DNA of 64,000 nucleotides. Origin: Pedobacter sp. SYSU D00535 (GTDB lineage: Bacteria; Bacteroidota; Bacteroidia; Sphingobacteriales; Sphingobacteriaceae). Below are positions 34,064 to 42,830 of this stretch, one piece after another. The number at the start of each line of letters is the position of its first letter. Position 1 is the first letter of the stretch. The notes under the pieces are model-generated. The model had not been told where the DNA came from, did not search any database, and saw only the letters and a program-made list of their open reading frames with translations. The stretch is taken from positions 155,250 through 219,249 of the forward strand of contig NZ_JAFEWD010000007.1 of assembly GCF_017355855.1 (NCBI RefSeq), in the 5' to 3' direction. The translations under genes were made by a program, and so were the position numbers.

Positions 34064-35464
34064 ATGAAAAAGTTTTTAGACGAGAATTTCTTATTAAATA
34101 CCAAAACGGCCCAGCAGCTTTATCACGAGTTTGCGAAGGACATGCCGATTATTGACTACCATAACCATTTGATTCCGGAGCAAATTGCAAAAGACATAAC
34201 GTTTGAAAACTTAACGCAAGTGTGGCTTTACGGCGACCACTATAAATGGCGTGCAATGCGCACCAACGGTGTGGATGAGAGTTACATCACCGGCAACAAA
34301 AGTGATTTTGAAAAATTTGAAAAGTGGGCTGAGACGGTGCCTTACACCCTTCGCAACCCGCTTTACCACTGGACGCATCTGGAGCTTCAGCGCTATTTTG
34401 GGGTTACCGATATCCTTGACGGTAAGTCGGCAAGAAAGATCTATGATGAATGTACTTCAAAGCTTCAAACAAAGGAGTATTCGGTTAGGAACTTACTGAA
34501 GATGCAGAAAGTTGAATTGGTAGGAACCACAGATGATCCGACTGATTCATTAGAATGGCATAAGGTTATTAATAACGATAACTTTGGTATTACAGCTCGT
34601 CCAACTTTCCGTCCTGATAAAGCGATGGCAGCGGAGGATGTAGCAGGTTTAAATGCGTACATTGATAAATTAGAATCTGTAACTAATCTTAGCATTTCTG
34701 ATTTTGATACGTACCTGTCGGCATTAAAGCAACGCCATGATTTCTTCCATGAAAACGGAGCGAGAATCTCTGACCATGGATTGGAGCAGATATATGCAGA
34801 AGATTATACGGATGCAGAAATCAAAGCGATCTTCGGAAAGATCCGTGCTAATCAGGCTTTAACTCAAGAAGAAGTATTGAAATTCAAATCAGCAATGTTA
34901 ATTTACTTTGCTGTTTGGGATCATGAAAAAGGATGGGTGCAGCAGTTTCACCTTGGGGCTTTGCGCAACAACAATACTCGGATGCTTACTATCCTGGGTC
35001 CTGATACAGGTTGGGATTCTATAGGTGACTTTAGCCAGGCTCGTCAGATCTCTAAGTTCCTGAATAAGCTGGATACAGAAGATAAATTGGCGAAGACAAT
35101 CCTTTACAACCTGAACCCGGCAGATAATGAGTTGATGGCTACCATGGTCGGTAACTTCAATGATGGTTCAGTTGCTGGCAAAGTTCAGTTTGGTTCAGGA
35201 TGGTGGTTCCTTGATCAAAAAGACGGCATGATCAAACAAATGAATGCCCTTTCGAACATGGGACTTTTAAGTCGCTTTATTGGTATGCTTACCGATTCAA
35301 GAAGCTTCTTGTCTTATCCTCGTCACGAGTACTTCAGACGGATCCTTTGTAATCTGTTTGGAGACGATATCGAGAACGGAGAAATTCCTAACGATATCGA
35401 GTGGGTAGGAAAAGTGGTGAAGGATATTTGTTACTATAACGCTAAAAATTATATCGGACAGTGA
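34064..35464 (+). CDS. uxaC: Glucuronate/galacturonate isomerase
   Basis: 466-residue amidohydrolase-fold isomerase that converts D-galacturonate to tagaturonate and D-glucuronate to fructuronate. The N-terminus has FLLNTKTAQQLYHEF and the metal motif IIDYHNHL, then WRAMRTNGV; later HLGALRNNNTRM, GWWFLDQKDGM, LTDSRSFLSYPRHEYFRR and YYNAKNYIG are all typical. This enzyme joins the pectin branch (galacturonate) and the glucuronoxylan branch (glucuronate) in the window. Its TGA overlaps the GTG of the kinase gene by 4 bases (GTGA). Confidence 0.97.
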   Translation: MKKFLDENFLLNTKTAQQLYHEFAKDMPIIDYHNHLIPEQIAKDITFENLTQVWLYGDHYKWRAMRTNGVDESYITGNKSDFEKFEKWAETVPYTLRNPLYHWTHLELQRYFGVTDILDGKSARKIYDECTSKLQTKEYSVRNLLKMQKVELVGTTDDPTDSLEWHKVINNDNFGITARPTFRPDKAMAAEDVAGLNAYIDKLESVTNLSISDFDTYLSALKQRHDFFHENGARISDHGLEQIYAEDYTDAEIKAIFGKIRANQALTQEEVLKFKSAMLIYFAVWDHEKGWVQQFHLGALRNNNTRMLTILGPDTGWDSIGDFSQARQISKFLNKLDTEDKLAKTILYNLNPADNELMATMVGNFNDGSVAGKVQFGSGWWFLDQKDGMIKQMNALSNMGLLSRFIGMLTDSRSFLSYPRHEYFRRILCNLFGDDIENGEIPNDIEWVGKVVKDICYYNAKNYIGQ

Positions 35465-36477
35465 TAAGTAAAGTTTTGTGCTTCGGAGAGCTGCTTCTGC
35501 GTGTTTCTCCTGCACCCATTGAGGTATCCGAGAAAAATCCGTTCCTGCTATACATGGGAGGGGCGGAGGCTAATACGGCTACCGCTTTGGCAGGATGGAA
35601 CGTTCCTGTAAAGTATTGCAGCGTTCTACCTGATAACTTCATGTCTGAATATATCATTGATTACCTGGAGTATAGAGGAATTTACACGTCTTCTATACTT
35701 CTTTCAGGAGACCGTGTCGGCGTGTATTACCTCGATCGTGGCGCAGACTTGAAAAGCAGTGTGATCTACGACCGCGACCGTTCTTCTTTTTCAGAATTAA
35801 AAAGAGGGATGATCGATTGGGATAAGGTCTTTCGCGATGTTTCCTGGTTTAACCTTACGGCGATAAGTCCTGCGTTAAATGCCAATGTAGCCGACGTTTG
35901 CCTGGAAGCTCTGGAAGCAGCAAGCAGGAAAAATATTACTACTTCCATCGATTTGAACTACCGCTCCCGTTTGTGGAAGTACGGAAAAGAACCGATAGAA
36001 GTGATGCCGTCTTTGGTGCAGCATTGCGATTTGGTAATGGGAAATATCTGGTCGGCGAACAGTCTTTTAGGTACTTCTGTTGATGAAAAGATTCACGAGA
36101 CGGGAACCAGGGAGGCTTATCTGGAGCATGCTAGAGCGACATCGCTGGAGATCGTGGACAAGTTCCCTAGGTGCAAGTCGGTGGCCAATACCTTCAGGTT
36201 TGATAGTGATAGTCAGAATTTGTTGTATTATACCAGCTTATTCACCGGCGGAGAACAGTACAATTCGAAAGAGTTCAGAACTACCGGAGTGATTGATCGC
36301 TCGGGTAGTGGTGATTGCTTTATGGCAGGCTTGATCTACGGATTTTATAACAAGCATAATCCACAGGATGTAGTTGATTATGCTACAGCGGCTGCTTTTG
36401 GGAAGCTACAGGAGCAGGGCGACGCCACCGATCAGGATGTGTTTACCGTTACAAAGTTGCGGTCGGATAATGTGTAG
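35461..36477 (+). CDS. PfkB family sugar kinase, probable 2-keto-3-deoxygluconate kinase, copy 1
   Basis: 338 residues starting at a GTG that overlaps the uxaC stop. PfkB family features: LCFGELLLRVSP at the N-terminus, the GG motif MGGAEANTATALAG, TTSIDLNYRSRLW, and the C-terminal anion-hole/catalytic motif IDRSGSGDCFMAG. The family phosphorylates KDG to KDPG. A second, more canonical KDG kinase lies at 41693-42718. This copy has a Ser where the other has Val in the DRxGSGD motif and is followed by a repeat element. Confidence 0.85.
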   Translation: MISKVLCFGELLLRVSPAPIEVSEKNPFLLYMGGAEANTATALAGWNVPVKYCSVLPDNFMSEYIIDYLEYRGIYTSSILLSGDRVGVYYLDRGADLKSSVIYDRDRSSFSELKRGMIDWDKVFRDVSWFNLTAISPALNANVADVCLEALEAASRKNITTSIDLNYRSRLWKYGKEPIEVMPSLVQHCDLVMGNIWSANSLLGTSVDEKIHETGTREAYLEHARATSLEIVDKFPRCKSVANTFRFDSDSQNLLYYTSLFTGGEQYNSKEFRTTGVIDRSGSGDCFMAGLIYGFYNKHNPQDVVDYATAAAFGKLQEQGDATDQDVFTVTKLRSDNV

Positions 36478-36482
36478 GGGGA

Positions 36483-36601
36483 TGCAGTACCGGTGATTAG
36501 TGCTTGCGTGAGGGATTGAAGCGGAAAGCCCACAGCCGGGAGGAACGATCCGGCGAGGACTTGCAGCGAAAAGCCCGACCCGACCTAAGGAGGGGCACGC
36601 C
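36483..36601. repeat. Dispersed-type intergenic repeat, copy A
   Basis: GC-rich non-coding segment between the kinase and uxaB. It contains GGGATTGAAGCGGAAAGCCC and, about 50 bases on, CAGCGAAAAGCCCGACC. I recall this boxed arrangement from intergenic regions of many Bacteroidota genomes. A segment of similar layout, in opposite orientation, lies at 62310-62400. I see no reading frame in it. Confidence 0.55.
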
Positions 36602-36642
36602 CAAATAAAAATATTGAGTATTAACTTTTTACATAAAATACG

Positions 36643-38088
36643 ATGCTATTAAATAAAACAACCTACACAGGATACAAAAACCGTCCTGAAAAAATCCTTC
36701 AGTTTGGCGAAGGAAACTTCCTCCGTGCATTTGTAGACTGGTTTTTCCAGGAGCTGAATAAAAGCGGAAAGTTTGACGGATCGGTAGTGGCTGTACAGCC
36801 AATTGCAAACGGTATGGTGAACATGCTGAACGATCAGGATGGTCTTTATACCCTTTACCTGCGCGGATTGAAGGATGGAAAGGCGGAAAGTACGCATGAA
36901 ACGATGGACGTAATCAGCCGTGGTATCAACCCATACACTGATTTTGCTGCCTATTTGGAGACAGCTGAAAATCCGGAGATGCGTTACGTAATTTCGAATA
37001 CTACCGAAGCTGGTATTGCGTATGATGAGAACGATGAACCGACTATGACTCCTCCGAACTCATATCCTGCGAAACTTGCAGTTTGGTTGAATCACCGGTA
37101 CAAAACTTTCAGTGGAGATGCGGCAAAGGGAGTTCATATTATCCCTTGTGAGCTGATTGATAAAAATGCAGATAACCTGAAAAGGATTTTGCTTCAACTG
37201 GCAGAGAAATGGCAGTTGGAGGAAGGCTTTGTAAACTGGTTGAATACGGCTTGTACCTTCAGTAATACGCTGGTTGACCGTATCGTTCCTGGTTATCCAC
37301 GTGAGCGTATCGCTGAAATTACTGAAGAGCTGGGCTATGAGGATAAACAAGTAGTTGAGGCAGAGCCTTTCCACCTGTGGGTAATTGAGGCCTCTGAGTC
37401 GTTACAACAGGAGCTACCTTTCCCTTCTCTGGGCTTGGACGTGAAATACGTTCCGGATATGAGCCCTTACCGTACGCGGAAGGTTAGAATTCTGAACGGT
37501 GCTCACACTACACTGGTTCCGGTCGCTTATTTGTATGGATTGGATACAGTGAGAGAATCGGTAGAGCATCCGGTGGTTGGTAAGTTCATCAAAGACGCCA
37601 TCTTCGAAGAGATCATCCCGACTTTAGACTTACCAAAAGAGGAGCTGGAGCAGTTTGCGAACGATGTGATCGAGCGGTTCCGTAACCCTTATATTAAGCA
37701 CTTGCTGATGAGCATTTCTCTGAACTCATGGTCTAAGTTCGAAACCCGCGTATTGCCTTCGATTACTGAGTACATCAAGAGAAAAGGCAGCGTTCCACAA
37801 AAATTAAGCTTCTCATTAGCTGCGACTATTGCTTTCTACAGAGGTAAACGTGGCGAGGAAGCTATTGCTTTAAATGACGATGCTCCATTGTTAGAGCTTT
37901 TGAAAACAGCCTGGGCACAATACGACGGTACAGATGAGTCGCTGGAATCAGTTGTATCTACCGTTCTGTCGTTTGAGAAAAATTGGAAGATGGACCTTAC
38001 TAAAGTAGAAGGTTTGTCTGCTGCAGTAACAAAGCATCTTGCAAGCATTGTAAACAATGGAATGCAGAAAGCAATCGAAACTGTTTAA
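36643..38088 (+). CDS. uxaB: Tagaturonate reductase (altronate oxidoreductase)
   Basis: 481-residue member of the mannitol dehydrogenase family that reduces tagaturonate to altronate with NADH. Visible: a nucleotide-binding start ILQFGEGNFLRAFVDWFF, YVISNTTEAGIAY, CTFSNTLVDRIVPGYPRERI and the catalytic KVRILNGAHTTLVPVAYL (Lys, Asn and His). UxaB and UxuB are close relatives; this length and start pattern fit UxaB of Bacteroidota. No other member is in the window, so it might also serve fructuronate. Confidence 0.93.
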   Translation: MLLNKTTYTGYKNRPEKILQFGEGNFLRAFVDWFFQELNKSGKFDGSVVAVQPIANGMVNMLNDQDGLYTLYLRGLKDGKAESTHETMDVISRGINPYTDFAAYLETAENPEMRYVISNTTEAGIAYDENDEPTMTPPNSYPAKLAVWLNHRYKTFSGDAAKGVHIIPCELIDKNADNLKRILLQLAEKWQLEEGFVNWLNTACTFSNTLVDRIVPGYPRERIAEITEELGYEDKQVVEAEPFHLWVIEASESLQQELPFPSLGLDVKYVPDMSPYRTRKVRILNGAHTTLVPVAYLYGLDTVRESVEHPVVGKFIKDAIFEEIIPTLDLPKEELEQFANDVIERFRNPYIKHLLMSISLNSWSKFETRVLPSITEYIKRKGSVPQKLSFSLAATIAFYRGKRGEEAIALNDDAPLLELLKTAWAQYDGTDESLESVVSTVLSFEKNWKMDLTKVEGLSAAVTKHLASIVNNGMQKAIETV

Positions 38089-38107
38089 TTATTAACACTA
38101 TACAGAC

Positions 38108-38159
38108 AGAAGACCTGTATCTTTTAGGTAAATTTGTACGTTAGAGGTACAGGTTTTCT
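38108..38159 (+). terminator. Imperfect inverted repeat after uxaB
   Basis: AGAAGACCTGTA and TACAGGTTTTCT, about 28 bases apart, pair over 12 positions with one mismatch. Only four T follow the core stem, so it may be a weak terminator or attenuator ahead of the second uxaA. Confidence 0.35.
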
Positions 38160-38180
38160 GTTGAAGGAATTGAGATATAC

Positions 38181-39671
38181 ATGAAAGAGTTTATTAAAAT
38201 ACATTCGAAGGATAATGTAATTATTGCACTGAAAAGCTTCAGTGTAGGCGATGTGATTGAAGTTGAAGGGAAACGCATTATCGTTATTAGCGACGTTGAA
38301 CGCGGACACAAGATTGCTACTGAGGATATTGCCAGCGGATCGGATATTATTAAGTATGGTTACCCTATCGGTCATGCTATTGCAGACATCAAGATGGGAG
38401 AGCACGTACACGTTCAGAACGTTAAGACTAATTTGAAAGATGTTTTTGATTACTCTTACGAACCTCAATTACTTAGCGAACTTCCTCACGCATTCGAAAA
38501 CCGCACGTTCAATGGCTACCGCCGTGCGAACGGAGAAGTAGGTATCCGCAACGAGATTTGGATTGTTCCTACAGTAGGTTGTGTGAATGGTATCGCTGAA
38601 CAAATCATCCGTGAGTTTAAAGCTGAAGAAAACCCAACTGATATCGAAGGAATCGAGGTGTTTAAGCACAGCTATGGTTGCTCTCAGTTGGGAGATGACC
38701 ACGAGAACACTCGTCAGATTCTGGGAGATATTGCACTGCATCCAAATGCCGGAGGTGTTTTAATCCTTGGCCTAGGTTGCGAGAATAACAAAATTGACGA
38801 GTTTGAAGCCTCTTTAGGTAACTACGATAGAAGCCGTATCAAGTTCTTATCAAGTCAGAGTACCTCAGATGAGGTAGAAGATGCGAAAGCATTGCTAAAA
38901 GAGATTTACGAAGTAGTTCGTCAGGACAAACGTGAACCGATTCCTGTTGCCGAACTTAAAGTTGGTTTAAAGTGTGGTGGTTCTGATGGTTTGTCTGGTA
39001 TTACCGCGAATCCGCTGTTAGGTTATTTCTCCGACTGGTTGATTAGCCAGGGAGGAACTACCATCCTGACTGAGGTTCCGGAGATGTTTGGAGCAGAGAC
39101 TATCTTAATGAGCCGCTGTGTGAACGAAGAAGTTTTTGACAAGACGGTTCACCTGATCAACGACTTTAAACAGTACTTCATTGATCAGAAACAGCCTATT
39201 TACGAAAACCCTTCCCCGGGTAATAAAGCGGGTGGTATTACTACCCTTGAGGATAAGTCGCTGGGCTGTACCCAAAAAGGTGGTATTGCAAACGTAGTGG
39301 ACGTTCTTAAGTATGGCGAGCGGGTGAAAACGAAAGGTTTAAACTTACTTTCAGCACCCGGTAACGACTTAGTTGCTACTACAGCTCTAGGCGCTTCTGG
39401 CTGTCATTTGGTATTGTTTACTACAGGGCGTGGTACTCCATTCGGAAGCTTTATCCCAACCCTGAAAATATCAACGAACAATGAGTTGGCTACTAAGAAG
39501 CCTCACTGGATCGACTATAATGCTGGACCTCTTGCTGAGGATAAGACTTTTGACGAAGCGTTGAAAGAGTTTGCCAATAAGATTATCAGCATTGCCAATG
39601 GTGAGAAAGCACATCACGAGAAGAACGGCTTCCGCGAGATTGCTATCTTCAAAACTGGCGTAACCCTGTAA
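38181..39671 (+). CDS. uxaA: Altronate dehydratase, copy 2 (496 residues)
   Basis: 496 residues, the standard UxaA length. The SAF domain (about 1-95; IHSKDNVIIALKSFSVGDVI) is followed by the dehydratase domain: NGYRRANGEVGIRNEIWIVP, HSYGCSQLGDDHENTR, LGLGCENN, GLKCGGSDGLSGITANPLLG, ENPSPGNKAGG and TTGRGTPFGSFIPT. It makes 2-keto-3-deoxygluconate from altronate. It follows uxaB by 92 bases in the same direction. Compared with copy 1 it retains motifs closer to E. coli UxaA, so it is the better candidate for the true altronate enzyme. Confidence 0.95.
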   Translation: MKEFIKIHSKDNVIIALKSFSVGDVIEVEGKRIIVISDVERGHKIATEDIASGSDIIKYGYPIGHAIADIKMGEHVHVQNVKTNLKDVFDYSYEPQLLSELPHAFENRTFNGYRRANGEVGIRNEIWIVPTVGCVNGIAEQIIREFKAEENPTDIEGIEVFKHSYGCSQLGDDHENTRQILGDIALHPNAGGVLILGLGCENNKIDEFEASLGNYDRSRIKFLSSQSTSDEVEDAKALLKEIYEVVRQDKREPIPVAELKVGLKCGGSDGLSGITANPLLGYFSDWLISQGGTTILTEVPEMFGAETILMSRCVNEEVFDKTVHLINDFKQYFIDQKQPIYENPSPGNKAGGITTLEDKSLGCTQKGGIANVVDVLKYGERVKTKGLNLLSAPGNDLVATTALGASGCHLVLFTTGRGTPFGSFIPTLKISTNNELATKKPHWIDYNAGPLAEDKTFDEALKEFANKIISIANGEKAHHEKNGFREIAIFKTGVTL

Positions 39672-39694
39672 TTTTTTTAAGTTCATAATAATGG

Positions 39695-39723
39695 AGGAGT
39701 ATCAGCAATGATGCTCCTTTTTT
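39695..39723 (+). terminator. Terminator after the second uxaA
   Basis: A nine-base-pair stem (AGGAGTATC with GATGCTCCT) with loop AGCAAT is followed by a run of T. It lies 24 bases after the uxaA stop. Confidence 0.8.
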
Positions 39724-39780
39724 GTTTTTTGGCTTGCTGGTTTTTCTCCCAGAAAGTGTATTTTTAAGAAATTATCCAGA

Positions 39781-40011
39781 ATGAAATCACTCCTTTTCCT
39801 GAACCTTGGAACTCCAGAGCTCGTGTTGATCCTTTTCCTGGGAGTTCTACCTTTAACGCTCATGGTGATAGCCTTCGTAGATATTGTGCGTTCGAGCTTT
39901 AAGGACTCGGCAACGAAGGTTGTTTGGGCCTTGATTGTATTGCTAATGCCCGTGCTGGGAGCGCTGCTGTATTTTGTGATTGGACGGACAGGGAAAATAC
40001 AACGAGCCTAG
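39781..40011 (+). CDS. Small membrane protein with PLDc N-terminal-type domain
   Basis: 76 residues with two hydrophobic helices (about 12-33 and 46-68) and the PLDc_N signature VVWALIVLLMPVLGALLYFVIGR. Stand-alone proteins of this kind are common; the domain otherwise anchors cardiolipin synthases. No function can be given from context. It has an ATG start and its own spacing from neighbours. Confidence 0.75.
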   Translation: MKSLLFLNLGTPELVLILFLGVLPLTLMVIAFVDIVRSSFKDSATKVVWALIVLLMPVLGALLYFVIGRTGKIQRA

Positions 40012-40064
40012 GTTCGTAGATTGTCTGCAATTCGTGCTTTTATTTCAAATCCTTATCACTATAT

Positions 40065-40646
40065 ATGAAAAGTCTTACCTTTCTTTCTATTTCAACGACT
40101 GTTCTTATTTGTGTTAGTATGTCTTTTGCGGCTTTTTGTCAGTCCACGGAAGTTAACGCAGAAAAGGACCGGTACATTCAGTTTGAGACCGGCTTCTTGG
40201 CCGACAGTTACAATTCGATTGGTGTACGTACCTTTTTTGAGTATCAAAAAAATAGCTCCGCTAAGCGGCGGTTCGGCATCTCCTATGATCACTCACGTCA
40301 TTTAGGCGCTTGGGGCTTACACCGCGAAGTTGATATTCCTACCAATCTCAGCATGCTCAGCTTCAATTACTATTTCGTTAAACCTCTGGTAAAGCAGCAA
40401 CTACAGTTGGAGACTGGAATAGGTGCTGGTGCCGTACATGCCTATTGGGATAATCACAACAACTACTTTGGGGCTGCCTTAAATGTTAGTATTTCTCTGG
40501 ATGTACGAATGGGTGATAGGCTGTACTTGCGATTTTCGCCACTTTTAGTCACCAACAGGGCGTATTTTGGGTTGGTTAATAATGAGGAGAAGAAGTCCGT
40601 GAACGTTTTTACAGGATTGCCCTTAGGATTGAAGTTCAAACTGTAG
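40065..40646 (+). CDS. Predicted outer membrane beta-barrel protein, unknown function
   Basis: 193 residues with a signal peptide (about 1-25, ending SFAAFCQ). The mature part shows amphipathic alternating strands with aromatic residues (YIQFETGFLADSYNSIGVR, RFGISYDHSRHLG, LSMLSFNYYFVKPL, LQLETGIGAGAVHAYW, LYLRFSPLLV) ending in LPLGLKFKL, as expected of a small eight-stranded barrel. I do not recognise a named family. Confidence 0.7.
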   Translation: MKSLTFLSISTTVLICVSMSFAAFCQSTEVNAEKDRYIQFETGFLADSYNSIGVRTFFEYQKNSSAKRRFGISYDHSRHLGAWGLHREVDIPTNLSMLSFNYYFVKPLVKQQLQLETGIGAGAVHAYWDNHNNYFGAALNVSISLDVRMGDRLYLRFSPLLVTNRAYFGLVNNEEKKSVNVFTGLPLGLKFKL

Positions 40647-40726
40647 GAATCGTGAAAATATTTTTCGTTTAACTTCAAACGATTGTTATTTTTACTCTAA
40701 TAACCTTACTGAAACCTTTAAGCAAT

Positions 40727-41071
40727 ATGAACAAACGGCAGCAAAACCACCTAAAGATGTTCCGGGCTATCGCTAGTGTATTCAATAGTTCGGAGTCAAG
40801 TTGGAGACATCTGGAACCTGTACAAGAATCTTACACTGAATTTAAAACAGCTTTACAGATTTTAGAGCGAAATGCGCAGCATGAACAGAGCAGTACTCAA
40901 ACGCCACTTGCGCCAGTTTATCTTCAAAGTGTTTTCGGGCTGTGTAGAGAGAGTGTTGAAATATTGGATGATTTAGTAAAGGGCCTGGTAGACGACCTTC
41001 AGTTTAAAGAAGACTATAAGCGGGTAAGAAGAAGACAAGAGAGGGGGACGCTAAAAGGAGAACTACAATAG
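40727..41071 (+). CDS. Hypothetical helical protein
   Basis: 114 residues, soluble and largely helical, with a basic C-terminus (EDYKRVRRRQERG). No signal peptide or membrane segment is seen. The first ~45 residues faintly resemble the start of a group of Bacteroidota proteins of unknown function (MNKRQQNHLKMFRAIASVF), but I cannot name the family. It converges with the YhcH-like gene across a perfect inverted repeat. Confidence 0.6.
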   Translation: MNKRQQNHLKMFRAIASVFNSSESSWRHLEPVQESYTEFKTALQILERNAQHEQSSTQTPLAPVYLQSVFGLCRESVEILDDLVKGLVDDLQFKEDYKRVRRRQERGTLKGELQ

Positions 41072-41104
41072 TCAGACCCTACCCTGTTCGATAATGCAAA
41101 TGCA

Positions 41105-41134
41105 AGACCTATAGAAATAGTGCTCTATAGGTCT
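41105..41134. terminator. Perfect 11-base-pair hairpin between convergent genes
   Basis: AGACCTATAGA and TCTATAGGTCT pair fully with an 8-base loop. Neither strand has a strong T-run after the stem, so it may be a weak bidirectional terminator or an RNA-stabilising 3' end. Confidence 0.45.
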
Positions 41135-41141
41135 GTTAACA

Positions 41142-41585
41142 CTATTTCTTAATTTTTACTACCAATTTCTTGATCATTCCCTCACCTATTTGTGGCGCGT
41201 GAACGTCTTCAGGGAAGTAGACTGCAAATTCGCCGAATTGAAGGTCGAAGTACATACCTGGTTTGTCATTCCAGAAAATAACATCTTTTTCAGCGTTATA
41301 TTCTGCAACAGGGCTTGTTACATTTTTGCGGGATGACCAGCCCATTGTTTCTCTTGGGGACAAAGCTACTTGAATATCCATCCATTCGTTATGGCACTCG
41401 AACTTCGCAGCTTCAGCGGTGTATCCTTCTTTCTCTGAAACAGCAGCTTTGAGACCTTCTGCTATTTCGTATTTCCCAACTTCTATCGTCGACAAGTCCT
41501 GGCTTTTTAACCACTCAAAGGCTTGCTTGAACAGCGGGTGAACGCCGTAGTATTTCTCAGCATTCTCTAAGGAATCAATAATCAT
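41142..41585 (-). CDS. YhcH/YjgK/YiaL family protein
   Basis: 147 residues of the DUF386 cupin-like fold. Seen: MIIDSLENAEKYYGVHPLF at the start, HNEWMDIQVALSPRE (with the conserved metal-type His), and YFPEDVHAPQIGEG near the end. YhcH/YiaL proteins are found in sugar acid and sialic acid operons, where an epimerase or sugar-phosphate processing role has been suggested. Here it is downstream of a KDG kinase on the minus strand within the uronate cluster, separated by a strong terminator. Confidence 0.9.
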   Translation of the reverse strand: MIIDSLENAEKYYGVHPLFKQAFEWLKSQDLSTIEVGKYEIAEGLKAAVSEKEGYTAEAAKFECHNEWMDIQVALSPRETMGWSSRKNVTSPVAEYNAEKDVIFWNDKPGMYFDLQFGEFAVYFPEDVHAPQIGEGMIKKLVVKIKK

Positions 41586-41611
41586 TATTTTAAGTTTAAG
41601 AGGTTTATAAT

Positions 41612-41648
41612 GAAAAAATCCGTTCCGGGATTATTCCCGGAACGGATT
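41612..41648 (-). terminator. Strong terminator after kdgK
   Basis: A perfect 14-base-pair stem (AATCCGTTCCGGGA with TCCCGGAACGGATT) and 4-base loop is followed on the minus strand by six T. It ends the kdgK transcript 45 bases after the stop codon, just before yhcH, so yhcH may need its own promoter or read-through. Confidence 0.9.
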
Positions 41649-41692
41649 CCTGTTTATATTTTTCCGAATTCGGACATCCGAGGTTCGGTTAA

Positions 41693-42718
41693 TTAGCGTT
41701 GTACACGACCTGAAGCATCACCTTTCATCAAAGTTTCAACTTCGGCTTTAGTTGCATGATTTAAGTCACCTGGGATGGTGTGTTTCAATGCAGAAGCAGC
41801 AACACCAAATTCAGCAGCATCACCCATTGACATGTTGGTTGCTAATCCATAGATGAAACCAGAAGCGAATGAGTCACCAGAACCTACACGATCAACGATA
41901 CGAACTTCGTACTGCTTAGTGTGGTAGAACTCATTTCCATCGTATACCAATGCAGACCATCCGTTATCAGATGCACTGTGGCTCTCGCGCAATGTAGAAG
42001 CGATGTATTTGAATCCAAATTTCTCTTTCATTTGTTTGAATACTGATTTGTATCCATCAAGGTTCAATTCGCCTTTAGTGATATCAGTACCTTCACTCTT
42101 GAAACCTAAAGTAGTTTCAGCGTCTTCTTCGTTACCGATACACACGTCAACATACTGGCAAAGTTCTGTCATTACCTGACGCGCTTTTTCTTTGCTCCAA
42201 AGCTTTTTGCGGTAGTTCAAGTCGATACTAGTAGTAATGCCTTTTGCTTTAGCAGCTTTTAACGCTTCTAATGTAAGAGCAGCAGCCTTGTCGCTAAGAG
42301 CAGGAGTGATACCAGTTGTATGGAACCAATCAGCACCCTCGAAAATAGCATCCCAGTTAAATTCAGAAGCATCAACTTCAGCGATAGCAGCATCAGCACG
42401 GTCATAAATAACCTGAGAAGCTCTTGCAGACGCACCAGTTTCAAGGAAGTATATACCTAATCTTTTTCCGCCTCTTGCCACATACTGAGTATCTACTCCA
42501 TAGCGACGAAGGTGGTTGATAGCTGATTGTCCAATTGCATTATCAGGAACTTTAGAAACGAATACACCCTGTAAACCATAATTGGTTACAGCGGCAGCTA
42601 CGTTTGCTTCTCCACCACCGTAAGTTACATCAAAACTATCGGCCTGTACAAAACGCTCGAATCCTGGAGTTGATAATCTCAACATGATTTCTCCAAGGGT
42701 TACTACTTTTTTAGACAT
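41693..42718 (-). CDS. kdgK: 2-dehydro-3-deoxygluconate kinase
   Basis: 341-residue PfkB kinase that phosphorylates KDG to KDPG, the step before aldolase cleavage. Signatures: VVTLGEIMLRLSTPGFERF, the GG motif TYGGGEANVAAAVTNYG, ITTSIDLNYRKKLW, and the catalytic motif VDRVGSGDSFASGFIYGL. It is divergent from eda, which encodes the next step, across a 251-base region with an operator-like sequence. It is the better match to classical KdgK of the two kinases in the window. Confidence 0.93.
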   Translation of the reverse strand: MSKKVVTLGEIMLRLSTPGFERFVQADSFDVTYGGGEANVAAAVTNYGLQGVFVSKVPDNAIGQSAINHLRRYGVDTQYVARGGKRLGIYFLETGASARASQVIYDRADAAIAEVDASEFNWDAIFEGADWFHTTGITPALSDKAAALTLEALKAAKAKGITTSIDLNYRKKLWSKEKARQVMTELCQYVDVCIGNEEDAETTLGFKSEGTDITKGELNLDGYKSVFKQMKEKFGFKYIASTLRESHSASDNGWSALVYDGNEFYHTKQYEVRIVDRVGSGDSFASGFIYGLATNMSMGDAAEFGVAASALKHTIPGDLNHATKAEVETLMKGDASGRVQR

Positions 42719-42791
42719 TGTTTATAGACTTATTTAATTTTAAAAGAGGTTTAATTAAAAATTCTATTATAAGAACTGGGCAAAAGTACAT

Positions 42792-42819
42792 TAAAGTTAG
42801 AGAGATAGTGTATCTCAAA
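42792..42819 (-). promoter_or_regulatory. Candidate kdgK promoter with small inverted repeat
   Basis: On the minus strand TTTG (42819-42816), 16 bases, then TAACTTTA (42799-42792) approximate the Bacteroidota pattern. The spacer holds a GAGATA/TATCTC inverted repeat at 42802-42816. Confidence 0.35.
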
Positions 42820-42830
42820 TAAAAAAAATA

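Noticed and set aside
35461..36477. Kinase copy 1 as a fructokinase
   Set aside because: Overlap with uxaC and the KDG-kinase-like ITTSIDLNYRSRLW pattern favour a sugar-acid substrate, though this is not proven.
40650..40700. CAAACGATTG upstream of the hypothetical at 40727, similar to the operator core
   Set aside because: Only about nine bases match and the TTGC-AAAT extension is missing; the gene is not related to sugar use.
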